NCBI GenBank assembly: GCA_946540735.1
Contig: CAMNIN010000022.1
Coordinates: 1 to 50,434, forward strand
DNA length: 50,434 nucleotides
Direction: 5' to 3'
DNA from: an uncultured Prevotellaceae bacterium
GTDB taxonomy: Bacteria > Bacteroidota > Bacteroidia > Bacteroidales > Bacteroidaceae
A model generated the notes under the pieces. It did not search any database. It saw only the letters and a list, made by a program, of their open reading frames with translations, and was not told the DNA's origin. Of the stretch, positions 35,298-44,103 are shown one piece after another; positions within the stretch are counted from its first letter, which is position 1; each line of letters begins with the position of its first letter. The position numbers and the translations under genes are program-made.

Positions 35298-36794
35298 ATG
35301 AAAAAATACCTTTTTCTCACCGCAGCAACCGTCTTCCTGATGTCATGCGGCAACGAAATACCTGAGAAATATTGGGATTCTGATGAACTTCCCAACATAT
35401 ATCCCGACTATGCCAACGTCACGGTGCCGATCAATATCGCTCCACTGACCTTCGAGATTGACGGAAAGGCCGACAACATGGTTGCCAGACTGACGGCTGG
35501 CAACGAAGAAATCATTTGTGGGGGGAACAAGATACAGCCCGATGCCGATGACTGGAAACGGTTGTCAGAGAGTGCCAAGGGCAATGCCATCAAAGTGGAG
35601 GTCTATGTTGAGAAGGATAGTCAATGGAAGCGCTACAAGCCTTTCAACATCTATGTGTCGCCCGACTCCATCGATCCGTATATCAGCTATCGCCTTATCT
35701 CGCCATCCTATGTCACTTACGAGGAACTGACCATCAATCAGCGTTGTCTGGAGAACTATGAGGAAAGTGTCATTTACGACAACATGCTCTGCTCGAAAGG
35801 GGCCGACGGACAATGTATCAACTGCCATAACTACCAGCATTATAACCCCAATAGAATGCAGTTTCATGCCCGCCAAAACCTGGGAGGCACCATCATCGCT
35901 TACGATGGGAACATCCAGAAAATCGGCATGGCCAATGATTCCATCTTGTCTGCTGGCGTCTACCCTACCTGGCATCCTTGGCTAAAACTGATTGTCTATT
36001 CCACGAACACGACCGGCCAGATTTTCCATTCTGTGGATCCTAACAAGATAGAGGTGTTTGACACCGAAAGTGATCTGATTGCCTACGATGTGGAGAAGAA
36101 CGAAGTGACCAACATTGAGAACGACCCTACAGAATTGGAGTGTTTCCCCTTCTGGGCTCCCGATGGAAAGACTCTTTATTATTGCAGCGCACACTTCGAA
36201 TATAAAGACACCGTGGGGAAAGGGACGGAGTTCCTCTCACGCACAGAGGAAGTGAAATACAACCTCTACAGGAAAAGTTTTGACCCTGAGACCATGCAAT
36301 TCGGACCTCGTGAACTGGTGTTCGCTGCGGATTCTCTTGACAAGAGCGCTACTCTGCCGCGTATCTCACCCGACGGACAATTCTTGATGTTCACCTTGGC
36401 CAAATCGGGAGTCTTCCACATCTGGCATCACGATGCCGACCTTTGGATGATCGACCTGAGGAGTGGTAAGATGCGTGTCATGGAAGAGCTTAATTCTCCC
36501 GACACCGAGAGCTACCATTCATGGTCAAGCAACGGACGGTGGGTCGTTTTCAGCAGCCGACGCTATGATGGCAACTATACCCGCCCGTTTATTGCGCACA
36601 TCGATAGCAACGGACGTGGCAGCAAACCGTTTGAACTGCCCTGCGCCGATCCCGACCACCACCGTCAGTTCCTGAAAAGCTATAACGTGCCCGAATTGAT
36701 GCGAGGACCTGTGACGATCAAGCCACAGCAGTTCGCTGCTGCCATCAAGCAAGATGCCAAACCCGTGAAATACGTAGAACGACTTCATCGATGA
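35298..36794 (+). CDS. TolB/PD40-repeat lipoprotein with CxxCH motif
   Basis: The protein has 498 residues. Lipoprotein signal with lipobox FLMSC (C17). Residues about 200-470 contain PD40/TolB-type beta-propeller units (YPTWHPWLKLIVYST, FPFWAPDGKTLYYCS, RISPDGQFLMFT, YHSWSSNGRWVVFSS). Before the propeller lies a CINCH sequence (C173, C176, H177), a canonical c-type heme attachment motif, followed by NRMQFHAR that could give an axial ligand. That combination suggests an outer- or periplasm-facing heme-bearing propeller protein. It is flanked by DUF6057 and GH125 genes in one operon with 1-nt and overlapping junctions. Confidence 0.75.
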   Translation: MKKYLFLTAATVFLMSCGNEIPEKYWDSDELPNIYPDYANVTVPINIAPLTFEIDGKADNMVARLTAGNEEIICGGNKIQPDADDWKRLSESAKGNAIKVEVYVEKDSQWKRYKPFNIYVSPDSIDPYISYRLISPSYVTYEELTINQRCLENYEESVIYDNMLCSKGADGQCINCHNYQHYNPNRMQFHARQNLGGTIIAYDGNIQKIGMANDSILSAGVYPTWHPWLKLIVYSTNTTGQIFHSVDPNKIEVFDTESDLIAYDVEKNEVTNIENDPTELECFPFWAPDGKTLYYCSAHFEYKDTVGKGTEFLSRTEEVKYNLYRKSFDPETMQFGPRELVFAADSLDKSATLPRISPDGQFLMFTLAKSGVFHIWHHDADLWMIDLRSGKMRVMEELNSPDTESYHSWSSNGRWVVFSSRRYDGNYTRPFIAHIDSNGRGSKPFELPCADPDHHRQFLKSYNVPELMRGPVTIKPQQFAAAIKQDAKPVKYVERLHR

Positions 36795-38248
36795 AACGCT
36801 TCCTTATCATTCCTTTTACGTTCATGTGCTGTGGCTATGCTGTGGCTCAACACATCGAATATGGCCGGGAGTATATCAGCATGACTGCCGACACCTCAAT
36901 GGTTCTGAAATCGAAACGTCCGGCCGAAGCCGATCGGTTGTTCCGCTCGAAAGCGATCGACAACAAAATAAAAGAGGTGAAACGGTTGCTGAAAGGAAAC
37001 CCCTATCTGGCATGGATGTTTGAGAATTGTTTCCCGAATACTCTTGAGACCACCGTCCACTACAGGAAAACCAATGGCGATGATGACACTTTTGTTTATA
37101 CGGGCGACATCCATGCCATGTGGCTGCGTGACTCAGGTGCACAGGTGTGGCCTTATGTGCGTTTTGCCAACGAAGACCCGGAACTGGCCCATATGCTCCG
37201 GGGGGTGATCCTGAGGCAGTTGCGCTGTCTTGTCATCGACCCCTATGCCAATGCGTTCAACGACGGTCCGGTGGGTGGAGAATGGCAGAGTGACATGACC
37301 GACATGAAACCTGAACTGCATGAGCGAAAATATGAGATCGACTCTCACTGCTATGTCATCCGCCTGGCTCATGAGTATTGGCGTGTGACGGGCGACAGTT
37401 CCATCTTCGGTCACCTATGGGAGGAAGCCATTGCCCTGACGGTGAAGACTTTCCGTGAGCAACAACGCCGCACAGGACTTGGTCCTTATCGGTTCAGACG
37501 CCGCACCGACAGAGCCTTCGACACCGTGGGATGGGACGGTTGGGGGCACCCTGTCCGGCCTGTGGGCCTCATCGCATCCGTATTCCGCCCGAGCGACGAT
37601 GCCACCATTTTCCCGTTCCTTGTTCCCTCCAATTTCATGGCCGTTACCTCTCTGCGAAAAGCAGCGCAGATTCTTAGTAAAGTGAATTATAACGTCTCAC
37701 TGGCTACGGAATGCGAGCAACTCGCCCGTGAGGTGGAGACTGCACTGCAGAAATATGCTGTGGTAGACCATCCCAAATATGGCAAAATCTATGCTTTTGA
37801 GGTGGATGGTTTCGGCAGTCAACTGCTCATGGACGACGCAAATGTACCATCCTTGCTGGCAATGGGTTATCTGGGCGACGTACCCATGGAGGATCCTATC
37901 TACCAGAATACGCGCCGATTCGTGTGGAGTGAGGACAACCCTTCATTCTTCCGTGGTAAAGCCGGTGAGGGCATCGGTGGTCCCCATGTGGGGTATGACA
38001 TGGTTTGGCCTATGAGCATCATGATGAATGTCTTCACCAGCCAAGATGATGCTGAGATCAAGGCTGGAATCGAGATGCTCATGCGCACCGACAACCACAC
38101 AGGCTTTATCCATGAGTCGTTCAACAAAGACGACGCATCTGACTACACCAGACCTTGGTTTGCCTGGCAAAACACCCTTTTCGGTGAGCTGATCCTGAAA
38201 CTCATCGACGACGGAAAACTCAACCTTCTTCTTGAGGCACGCAGATGA
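36791..38248 (+). CDS. Glycoside hydrolase family 125 exo-alpha-1,6-mannosidase
   Basis: The protein has 485 residues. Signal peptide ends near AVAQ. The (alpha/alpha)6-barrel family signature is clear: YTGDIHAMWLRDSGAQVWPY, GGEWQSDMTDMKPELHERKYEIDSHCY (split for display), FDTVGWDGWGHPVRPVG, DDANVPSLLAMGYL and GEGIGGPHVG. GH125 enzymes are inverting, metal-independent exo-alpha-1,6-mannosidases that act on N-glycans or fungal mannan. The ATGA overlap with the lipoprotein gene indicates translational coupling. No GH92 or SusC/D genes are nearby, which is unusual for mannan use. Confidence 0.88.
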   Translation: MKRFLIIPFTFMCCGYAVAQHIEYGREYISMTADTSMVLKSKRPAEADRLFRSKAIDNKIKEVKRLLKGNPYLAWMFENCFPNTLETTVHYRKTNGDDDTFVYTGDIHAMWLRDSGAQVWPYVRFANEDPELAHMLRGVILRQLRCLVIDPYANAFNDGPVGGEWQSDMTDMKPELHERKYEIDSHCYVIRLAHEYWRVTGDSSIFGHLWEEAIALTVKTFREQQRRTGLGPYRFRRRTDRAFDTVGWDGWGHPVRPVGLIASVFRPSDDATIFPFLVPSNFMAVTSLRKAAQILSKVNYNVSLATECEQLAREVETALQKYAVVDHPKYGKIYAFEVDGFGSQLLMDDANVPSLLAMGYLGDVPMEDPIYQNTRRFVWSEDNPSFFRGKAGEGIGGPHVGYDMVWPMSIMMNVFTSQDDAEIKAGIEMLMRTDNHTGFIHESFNKDDASDYTRPWFAWQNTLFGELILKLIDDGKLNLLLEARR

Positions 38249-38316
38249 CATAATACCACCTGGCCCCATTAGGGGAGAGGTGTGGAAATGCTAAATGCGC
38301 GCTGTCTTGGGATTCA

Positions 38317-38751
38317 TCATCCGGCTGTAATATTGAAAGCCTCTGTCATGTATATGCCTAACTTGAGAGAGTAGTCGCTATCGCCTACTTGATTCCACGG
38401 GGCATTATAATAGATGAGTTCTTTCAAGAGCACTCCGTTTTTGTCGAAATATTTCTTGGAAATAATACGATAAGTGAGCAGTGGGCTGTCAAATTCATAG
38501 AGCACCTCTGCCCGAACGGGTTTTCCGTACACGCCATCGATTCTTGCCTCCTTCTTGCATGCTTTTTTGTTGACGTAGTCATAACGCACCCACATCAGGT
38601 AGCTGTTGGGCCGCCTGTCCACGCAGTCGCTGGCATTCACAATCTTCGAATCATCGTTCGTCACCATCTGGTATGTTTTTACCTGTGCCGAGGCCGCTAC
38701 GTGGAACAGCAATGCCAAGAGCAAAAGAGAAATCATCTTTTTCATATCCAA
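38317..38751 (-). CDS. Small exported protein, possibly surface-adhesin E-like
   Basis: The protein has 144 residues (or 142 from the ATG at 38745). Signal peptide MKKMISLLLLALLFHVAASA. The mature part has paired beta strands and the segment SYLMWVRYDYVNKKACKKEA...SKKYFDKNGVLLKEL, resembling the surface-adhesin protein E family found in Bacteroidetes. The fit is weak. It follows the flavodoxin gene by 4 nt, so the two are co-transcribed. No other role can be read. Confidence 0.55.
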   Translation of the reverse strand: MDMKKMISLLLLALLFHVAASAQVKTYQMVTNDDSKIVNASDCVDRRPNSYLMWVRYDYVNKKACKKEARIDGVYGKPVRAEVLYEFDSPLLTYRIISKKYFDKNGVLLKELIYYNAPWNQVGDSDYSLKLGIYMTEAFNITAG

Positions 38752-38755
38752 TCGT

Positions 38756-39328
38756 TTATTGTTGTTTCTTTACCCAATTCTCCAAATCGTTCTTGCTTGT
38801 ATGGTTTAGCAATTTTCCGTCTTTCCAGTCGACACCGGGATAAGCTTCTTTCAGATCTTCACATGCTTTCTTGATGTCACTGCCGCCAGATGTCGCGAAG
38901 GGGATGACCACTTTGCCCTTGAAATCATACGCTTCCATAAAGGTGTTGATGATTGTGGGGCAGGTGTACCACCAAATCGGAAAACCTACATAAACTACAT
39001 CATAGTCACTCATTTTTTCCAACTTACCAGAGATGGCTGGGCGGGAAGCCTTGTTCTGCATTTCCACACTGCTGCGGCTTTGCTTGTTACGCCAGTCAAG
39101 GTCGGCATCTGTATAAGGCTGGGCTGGTGTAATCTCATACAAGTCGGCACCGGCCGCTTCTGCCAACTGCTGTGCAGCCGCTTTCGTCACGCCGGAAGCT
39201 GAGAAATAAGCCACCAACACTTTCTTGCTTTTGTCCATGGATGCTTTTTGCTCACTAACTTTTGTGCATGCGCTCAGGCTTATCGACAAGAGTGCAGCCA
39301 TCATCATTGCCAGTTTTCTCATATCCAA
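38756..39328 (-). CDS. Lipoprotein flavodoxin
   Basis: The protein has 190 residues. Signal with lipobox LSAC (C21 region, [10 protein letters not shown]), then a flavodoxin_4-type domain: [16 protein letters not shown] (FMN phosphate loop), [19 protein letters not shown] (aromatic wall of the flavin site) and [10 protein letters not shown]. Flavodoxins normally carry electrons in the cytoplasm; this one is predicted to be membrane-anchored outside it, so it would need FMN delivered there. Close flavodoxin-like enzymes in Bacteroidetes are often described as NAD(P)H-dependent reductases. It is co-transcribed with the small exported protein downstream. Confidence 0.85.
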   Translation of the reverse strand: MDMRKLAMMMAALLSISLSACTKVSEQKASMDKSKKVLVAYFSASGVTKAAAQQLAEAAGADLYEITPAQPYTDADLDWRNKQSRSSVEMQNKASRPAISGKLEKMSDYDVVYVGFPIWWYTCPTIINTFMEAYDFKGKVVIPFATSGGSDIKKACEDLKEAYPGVDWKDGKLLNHTSKNDLENWVKKQQ

Positions 39329-39431
39329 ATCATTTTAATCAGTTATGGTTACAGACTTTGTATTCATGTAGAACGTTTCTCACTTGATTGTAGAAAAGAA
39401 GGAGTGCACGCCTCTCTTCTTGATCACGCTC

Positions 39432-39439
39432 CAAATGTA
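39432..39439 (-). promoter_or_regulatory. Possible -7 element for the flavodoxin gene
   Basis: Minus strand TACATTTG about 100 nt upstream of the ATG at 39328. No -33 TTTG at the right distance. The 300-base gap between divergent genes holds no gene I can support. Confidence 0.35.
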
Positions 39440-39534
39440 GTTAAAAAATTTGATTTATCGGCTAAATATACCCCAAAAAACAAAGTAAATCATGTTTTTT
39501 ATAGAGTAAAAGCCCTCGAAATGAATAAAAAGTG

Positions 39535-39542
39535 TAAATTTG
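39535..39542 (+). promoter_or_regulatory. Possible -7 element for the HAD gene
   Basis: TAAATTTG about 85 nt before the ATG at 39629; no matching -33 box. Confidence 0.4.
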
Positions 39543-39628
39543 CATAGCAGATTTTTTCTGTCTGAGTGATGAAAAAACCAGGAAGAGATGACACTTACAG
39601 CTACTGATGCAAGATCAACAGAATATTA

Positions 39629-40414
39629 ATGAAAAAATACGCCTTGTTTTTTGATATTGATGGTACATTGGTGAGTTTCAAGACGCACCACATTCCATTA
39701 TCCACGATACATGCCATGACTCGAGCCAAGGCCAATGGTCACAAATTATTTATTGCCACTGGACGGCCACCTCTGATTATCACCAATCTTGGACCCGTCG
39801 AAAACCTGATCGACGGTTATGTGACGATCAATGGCGCATTGTGCTTCATTGGCGGCGAAACGGTAAGGTGCAAGGACATTGCACTGGAAAATGTGCGATT
39901 CGCCGTGAAAGATGCGCAGGACAAGGGCTATGGACTGATAGTGATTGGAGAAAAAGATGTCGCCGTGTTGGATCCGCATGGAGAGGTGGACAGGATTTTC
40001 CGACAAGAACTCGCAGTAGGAAACCTCAATCAGGCAAAACCTCTGGAAATCGTTCTAAAACAAAATATTCTGCAGCTTACGGCATTCTTCACAAAAGATT
40101 ATGAGGACCGTTTCATGCCATGTATTCCCGGATGTATTTCCGGACGCTGGCATCCTGCCTTCACTGATATTACGGCACATGGTGCAGATAAAGGGAAAGG
40201 CATTCTTGCAATGGCTGATCACCTTGGTCTCGACCCTCAGTTGACGATGGCCTTCGGCGACGGTGGCAATGATACTGCGATGATCAAAGCTGCAGGCATA
40301 GGCATAGCGATGGGGAATGCCCTCGATTCGCTGAAGCAAGAGGCTGACTACACCACCACTTCTGTGGATGATGACGGTATATGGAATGCGATGCAGCACT
40401 TTCACCTGGTATAG
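39629..40414 (+). CDS. Cof-type HAD phosphatase
   Basis: The protein has 261 residues. HAD motif I is FFDIDGTLV with the nucleophile aspartate, motif II is IATGRP, motif III lysine in ADKGKGI, and motif IV is AFGDGGNDTAMI. A C2-type cap lies in between. Cof-family enzymes dephosphorylate sugar phosphates, pyridoxal phosphate or flavin precursors in the cytoplasm; the substrate is not predictable. The gene stands alone on the plus strand and converges on the esterase gene with a 2-nt gap. Confidence 0.88.
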   Translation: MKKYALFFDIDGTLVSFKTHHIPLSTIHAMTRAKANGHKLFIATGRPPLIITNLGPVENLIDGYVTINGALCFIGGETVRCKDIALENVRFAVKDAQDKGYGLIVIGEKDVAVLDPHGEVDRIFRQELAVGNLNQAKPLEIVLKQNILQLTAFFTKDYEDRFMPCIPGCISGRWHPAFTDITAHGADKGKGILAMADHLGLDPQLTMAFGDGGNDTAMIKAAGIGIAMGNALDSLKQEADYTTTSVDDDGIWNAMQHFHLV

Positions 40415-40416
40415 AG

Positions 40417-41100
40417 TCAGTAATTGATCAACCAAGCAAAACCTTTCGCCATCCGTTTTGCGGAATCAACGAAATGATTGCCTGGATTCCATTCCAGAAC
40501 GGTATGATGGCCTTGCTCTTCCAACAGGGTGTATTGCTTTCGTATGGCATCACCCACTTGTGCCATCATTCGGTTTTTCGTTCGTTCCTCCTTGTCGCCC
40601 AAACTAAGATAGATAAATGGGGCATTGGGTGTATTGGAGGATGCGTACGTGATCCATCCCGGGAACCATACCGATGGTGAAACGGCTGCTATACCACAAA
40701 ACAAGCCTGTGTTATACGCAGACCATAAAGCAAACAGGCCGGCCAAAGAGTATCCTCCAAGCAAAAGCTGCATTTGTTCAGGTGAGTAAGAACCGCTTTC
40801 TTTCAGATAGGGTAATAGCTTGTCTGTCAGAAAAGAAAGCGTATCCTTTGCTCCATCCCCGAAAGGAATTTTCCCAAAAGCTGCAGGAGCTGACCATGGC
40901 GTCAATTCCCGTTGCCAATCTTCAATTTCAAAAGCAATAAGGTTAAAAGGATGGCTTGTTAGAGCCCTGATAGCATCGATTTCCTGATTCAGTATCTCAA
41001 GGTCGTGCTCGTCAACAGGTTGGATAAGAACGGAAACAGCCTCTTTTTGTTCATAAAGATAACACCTTTTCCCTGATATCGTTAACTCTTTTGTCTGCAT
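40417..41100 (-). CDS. Alpha/beta-hydrolase (putative esterase)
   Basis: The protein has 227 residues without a signal peptide. The nucleophile elbow GYSLAG (serine nucleophile) lies mid-protein, with a candidate aspartate in LSLGDKEERT and histidine in NPGNHF. This matches D-family (Esterase D-like) hydrolases. It is the last gene of a run with glycerate kinase, DUF418 and TfoX-like genes, spaced 30-50 nt apart. The substrate is unknown. Confidence 0.75.
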   Translation of the reverse strand: MQTKELTISGKRCYLYEQKEAVSVLIQPVDEHDLEILNQEIDAIRALTSHPFNLIAFEIEDWQRELTPWSAPAAFGKIPFGDGAKDTLSFLTDKLLPYLKESGSYSPEQMQLLLGGYSLAGLFALWSAYNTGLFCGIAAVSPSVWFPGWITYASSNTPNAPFIYLSLGDKEERTKNRMMAQVGDAIRKQYTLLEEQGHHTVLEWNPGNHFVDSAKRMAKGFAWLINY

Positions 41101-41147
41101 GATTCGTGTTGGACATGATTGCTATTGGGTTAATTCTCTCTTCTGTT

Positions 41148-41474
41148 CTAACACTTTCCCTTGTTCTTGTTTTTGGGCAAAGGAAGTTCTCTGCAAGTTT
41201 CGCGTACAAGGGTAGAAAGATATTCATGATCATCCACGTCAGCGATGTAGAAATAGTCTTTAGCCCCTTCGTATGGTGGACGCAGATCGATGATCCTGAG
41301 CATAGATCTGCCTGCTTCTGTGGGTTTCACGAAGAAATGGTCATCACAGATAAGACCAAAAATCTTGCCATCGCAATAAATGCCATAGTCGCCGAACATC
41401 TTCTTGACCATGATCTCACCAGCTTCCGAACACTGGTCCGCAATGTATTGTACAAAGTCTGGATTGCTTGCCAT
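41148..41474 (-). CDS. TfoX N-terminal-domain protein
   Basis: The protein has 108 residues from the start MASNPDFVQYI, where the family begins; the longer open frame (to 41591) overlaps the DUF418 gene. The sequence EIMVKKMFGDYGIYCDGKIFGLICDDHFFVKPT is characteristic of TfoX/Sxy N-terminal domains (about residues 20-55). In gammaproteobacteria Sxy activates competence genes with CRP, but stand-alone N-domains in Bacteroidetes have no known role. It lies within the glycerate kinase gene cluster. Confidence 0.8.
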   Translation of the reverse strand: MASNPDFVQYIADQCSEAGEIMVKKMFGDYGIYCDGKIFGLICDDHFFVKPTEAGRSMLRIIDLRPPYEGAKDYFYIADVDDHEYLSTLVRETCRELPLPKNKNKGKC

Positions 41475-41506
41475 ATTAAAAATAGATGATTGAATGCCAA
41501 GTTCGT

Positions 41507-42745
41507 TTACTTCATGATCTTGAAATAACGGCCATATGTCAACATGCGCCATATCCATTCCAATGGCCCGAAATGAAAACGGCGGAGCCACATTCTGCTC
41601 AAGAATATCAGGAAAAGAAAGGCTGTAAGAGCTGTCAGCTCAATGCTGACAAGCCCCATCGAGGTACCCCACCCCATCCCGAGACCATAGAAAAGGAGTA
41701 TGTCGATGAGTGACTGGGAGATATAATTTGTCAACGCCATACGCCCCGATGCGGCTATTGAGGTGTAGATGGGTCTCAAGCCTGTATGCCAGCGAGTATA
41801 GAGCATGCAAATCCCTGTGATATAGACAAGGGAAAGAGGAATAACGCTCACCGCATATAGCATCGAGTGGATGGTCAGTCCCCATGGGTGTCCTTGAGTA
41901 GCACTCCATGCATACAGCAAAGAAGTGGGGAATCCGATGGCAAGCGCCACCCTGAAGGTTTCCTTTAATGGTAGTGTGTCAAGTCGTTTAAAATATTGAT
42001 GTTTGCTGATCAGATAACCGAAAACGAAAAGACCCACGACTTTGGGCAGCCGATGGCCGTTGACAAATTCCCATAGGCGTTCGTATGCACCTTGGACGAG
42101 AAAGGCAAACATCTGAGGATAACGGTCTGCATCACGTAGCCATGAAGCAAAATTCTCTTCGGTGATACCTTGTTCCGACGCTTTAGCCCACCATGCATTG
42201 TAGAAAGGAGCGGCGAAATCCACATCTGCGTATTCCGTGAGGGCATCCAGACCGACAGGGAGAAGAATAAGAAGGGATGCTGTCCATAGCAGTGCCTTGT
42301 CACTCAGTTTGATGAACAAAGGAAGCAGCAAACCACCGATGGCATAAAGTAAGAGTATGTCACCACTCCACACAAACATCATGTGGCAAAAGCCGATCGC
42401 GGCCAGAATCATCATGCGACGGATAAAGAGCGACAGGCTATGGCGTGATAAGATCAACGAGAATCCGATACCGAACAGCACCGAGAAAATGGTGTAGAAC
42501 TTACCATCTATCAGCAAATACTGAAGGTATCTCACGACTTTGTCGATTCCTGCTGTGGGCATGGCTGACTGCTGTTCTGGAGAAAGAAACGTCCATAAGC
42601 CAAATTCCGGATAATTTGCTAAGGCTATCCCAAGCAAGGCTGTTCCCCGCAGAACATCCAGTATAGCATATCGTTCTCGCTCTGATGTCGGATTTGGGTG
42701 GTTTTTTATTCGGCTCATTGGCTTTTTCCTCTCATCGTAATGCAT
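41507..42745 (-). CDS. DUF418 membrane protein
   Basis: The protein has 412 residues (403 if it starts at 42718). It has about ten TM helices. The N-terminal motif ERYAILDVLRGTALLGIALANYP and the C-terminal DUF418 block (GRMALTNYISQSLIDILLFYG...GPLEWIWRMLTYG) place it in the DUF418/YeiB family of inner-membrane proteins, distantly related to acyltransferase-3 proteins. Function is not established. It is between glycerate kinase and the TfoX-like gene. Confidence 0.85.
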   Translation of the reverse strand: MHYDERKKPMSRIKNHPNPTSERERYAILDVLRGTALLGIALANYPEFGLWTFLSPEQQSAMPTAGIDKVVRYLQYLLIDGKFYTIFSVLFGIGFSLILSRHSLSLFIRRMMILAAIGFCHMMFVWSGDILLLYAIGGLLLPLFIKLSDKALLWTASLLILLPVGLDALTEYADVDFAAPFYNAWWAKASEQGITEENFASWLRDADRYPQMFAFLVQGAYERLWEFVNGHRLPKVVGLFVFGYLISKHQYFKRLDTLPLKETFRVALAIGFPTSLLYAWSATQGHPWGLTIHSMLYAVSVIPLSLVYITGICMLYTRWHTGLRPIYTSIAASGRMALTNYISQSLIDILLFYGLGMGWGTSMGLVSIELTALTAFLFLIFLSRMWLRRFHFGPLEWIWRMLTYGRYFKIMK

Positions 42746-42787
42746 TGGTGTTATTTGTCTGGAATAGACCAGAACGTATCTCTTCTG

Positions 42788-43852
42788 CTACTCCATTAAA
42801 TGACTGACAGTTGTGGAAAGATTTTTTTGGGCAATATTGGGCTTCATCGCTTCAGAAAGTGGAAGTAAGGGCGGATTGATACATTCTACAGAGGCAAAAC
42901 CCGCATCGAGTAATGTTTGGCGGTCAGATATGTGTCCGGCAATCAGGAATACAGGAACATCTTGTTTCTGAGCGTGTTGAAGAATGCCGTAGGGCAGCTT
43001 TCCCATTAGTGTCTGTCGGTCTGCGGAGCCTTCACCGGTTATGACAAGAGCCGCATTACCCAACAGGTCATCAAAGTGAATGGCATCGAGCAAAAGGTCT
43101 ATCCCAGAACGGCATGTAGCTCCCAGATACTGGAGGAATGCGTAACCGAGTCCTCCTGCAGCACCTGCGCCTGGCTCGTTTTGCCGGTCGTATCCGAAAT
43201 GACGGGCTGAGACTTCCGCAAATCGCCTGGCACGTTCATCCAGAGAAAGAACCATTTCAGGTGTAGCTCCCTTTTGAGGGGCGAAGATATGGGCTGCACC
43301 GCTCTGGCCACATAGTGGGTTGGTCACATCTGAGGCGATGATGAATCGGACGTTCTTCAGGGCTTGAATGTCGTCCCAATTGCCATTAGGGGCAAAATGA
43401 TCAATGATTGCACGGATCATGCCTATACCACAGTCGCTTGTGGCACTGCCACCAAGCCCCACTATAATATGACGACATCCCTGCCTCACTGCATCTGAGA
43501 TGAGCTGCCCCGTACCATAACTGGTGGCTCTCATGGGATTGCGCTCTTCTGGTTTGAGAAGCGTGAGCCCACTGGCTTTGGCTATCTCTATGATGGCCTT
43601 GTCTTCATGGATAAGGTAATAAGTGGTAATGGGGCGCATCAGCGGATCACGAACTGTCAGTTCTCTTTTCTCACCACCGACACTCGTTTCAAAAGCCTCC
43701 AACCAGCCTTCACCACCATCGCTCACAGGTACTTGAATCACTCTGGCATCTGGCTTGACTGCGAGGACACCCTCTTCGGCTGCCTGATTTGCCTCCAGAG
43801 AGGTCAAGCAACCTTTGAAAGAGTCTATTGCTACGATTACATTCTGCTTCAT
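42788..43852 (-). CDS. glxK: Glycerate kinase
   Basis: The protein has 354 residues from the start MKQNVIVAIDSFKGCLTS, the usual glycerate kinase N-terminus; an ATG at 43897 would add 15 residues. Family motifs include SDGGEGWLEAF, GLGGSATSDCGIGM and EPGAGAAGGLGYAF, then ITGEGSADRQTLMGKLP. It phosphorylates D-glycerate with ATP, giving 2-phosphoglycerate, and feeds glycolysis. It is first in a four-gene run whose other members have no obvious link to glycerate. Confidence 0.9.
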   Translation of the reverse strand: MKQNVIVAIDSFKGCLTSLEANQAAEEGVLAVKPDARVIQVPVSDGGEGWLEAFETSVGGEKRELTVRDPLMRPITTYYLIHEDKAIIEIAKASGLTLLKPEERNPMRATSYGTGQLISDAVRQGCRHIIVGLGGSATSDCGIGMIRAIIDHFAPNGNWDDIQALKNVRFIIASDVTNPLCGQSGAAHIFAPQKGATPEMVLSLDERARRFAEVSARHFGYDRQNEPGAGAAGGLGYAFLQYLGATCRSGIDLLLDAIHFDDLLGNAALVITGEGSADRQTLMGKLPYGILQHAQKQDVPVFLIAGHISDRQTLLDAGFASVECINPPLLPLSEAMKPNIAQKNLSTTVSHLME

Positions 43853-43920
43853 ACGTCGATGCGTCAAGGGAACTTTGTTGGTATGTGGCTTCAGCAACTT
43901 CTGGTACCACCTTTTGTGTG

Positions 43921-43928
43921 CAAAGTTA
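43921..43928 (-). promoter_or_regulatory. -7 element of the glycerate kinase operon
   Basis: Minus strand TAACTTTG about 70 nt before the ATG at 43852; no clear -33 box. Confidence 0.5.
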
Positions 43929-44072
43929 CTAATTTTATTTGGTTGACTTATGCACTGAACTGAAATATTCGGGAGTCTTATACAAATTTAGTTCATGCCG
44001 CCTGCGATGCTGGTTGGTATGGAAGAAGTCAAAAAAGCGTTGTTGAATGATTCGCATCTCAAATTATTCACG

Positions 44073-44080
44073 TACCTTTG
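44073..44080 (+). promoter_or_regulatory. -7 element of mutS2
   Basis: TACCTTTG 23 nt before the ATG at 44104; -33 box not clear. Confidence 0.6.
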
Positions 44081-44103
44081 CACCATAATACGATTTTTTA
44101 TTC

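Noticed and set aside
38257..38280. CCCC-ATTA-GGGG hairpin after the GH125 gene as a terminator
   Set aside because: The stem is only four pairs and no T-run follows.
39248..39547. 99-residue plus-strand frame
   Set aside because: Runs antisense to the flavodoxin start and through promoter-like AT-rich sequence; no family resemblance.
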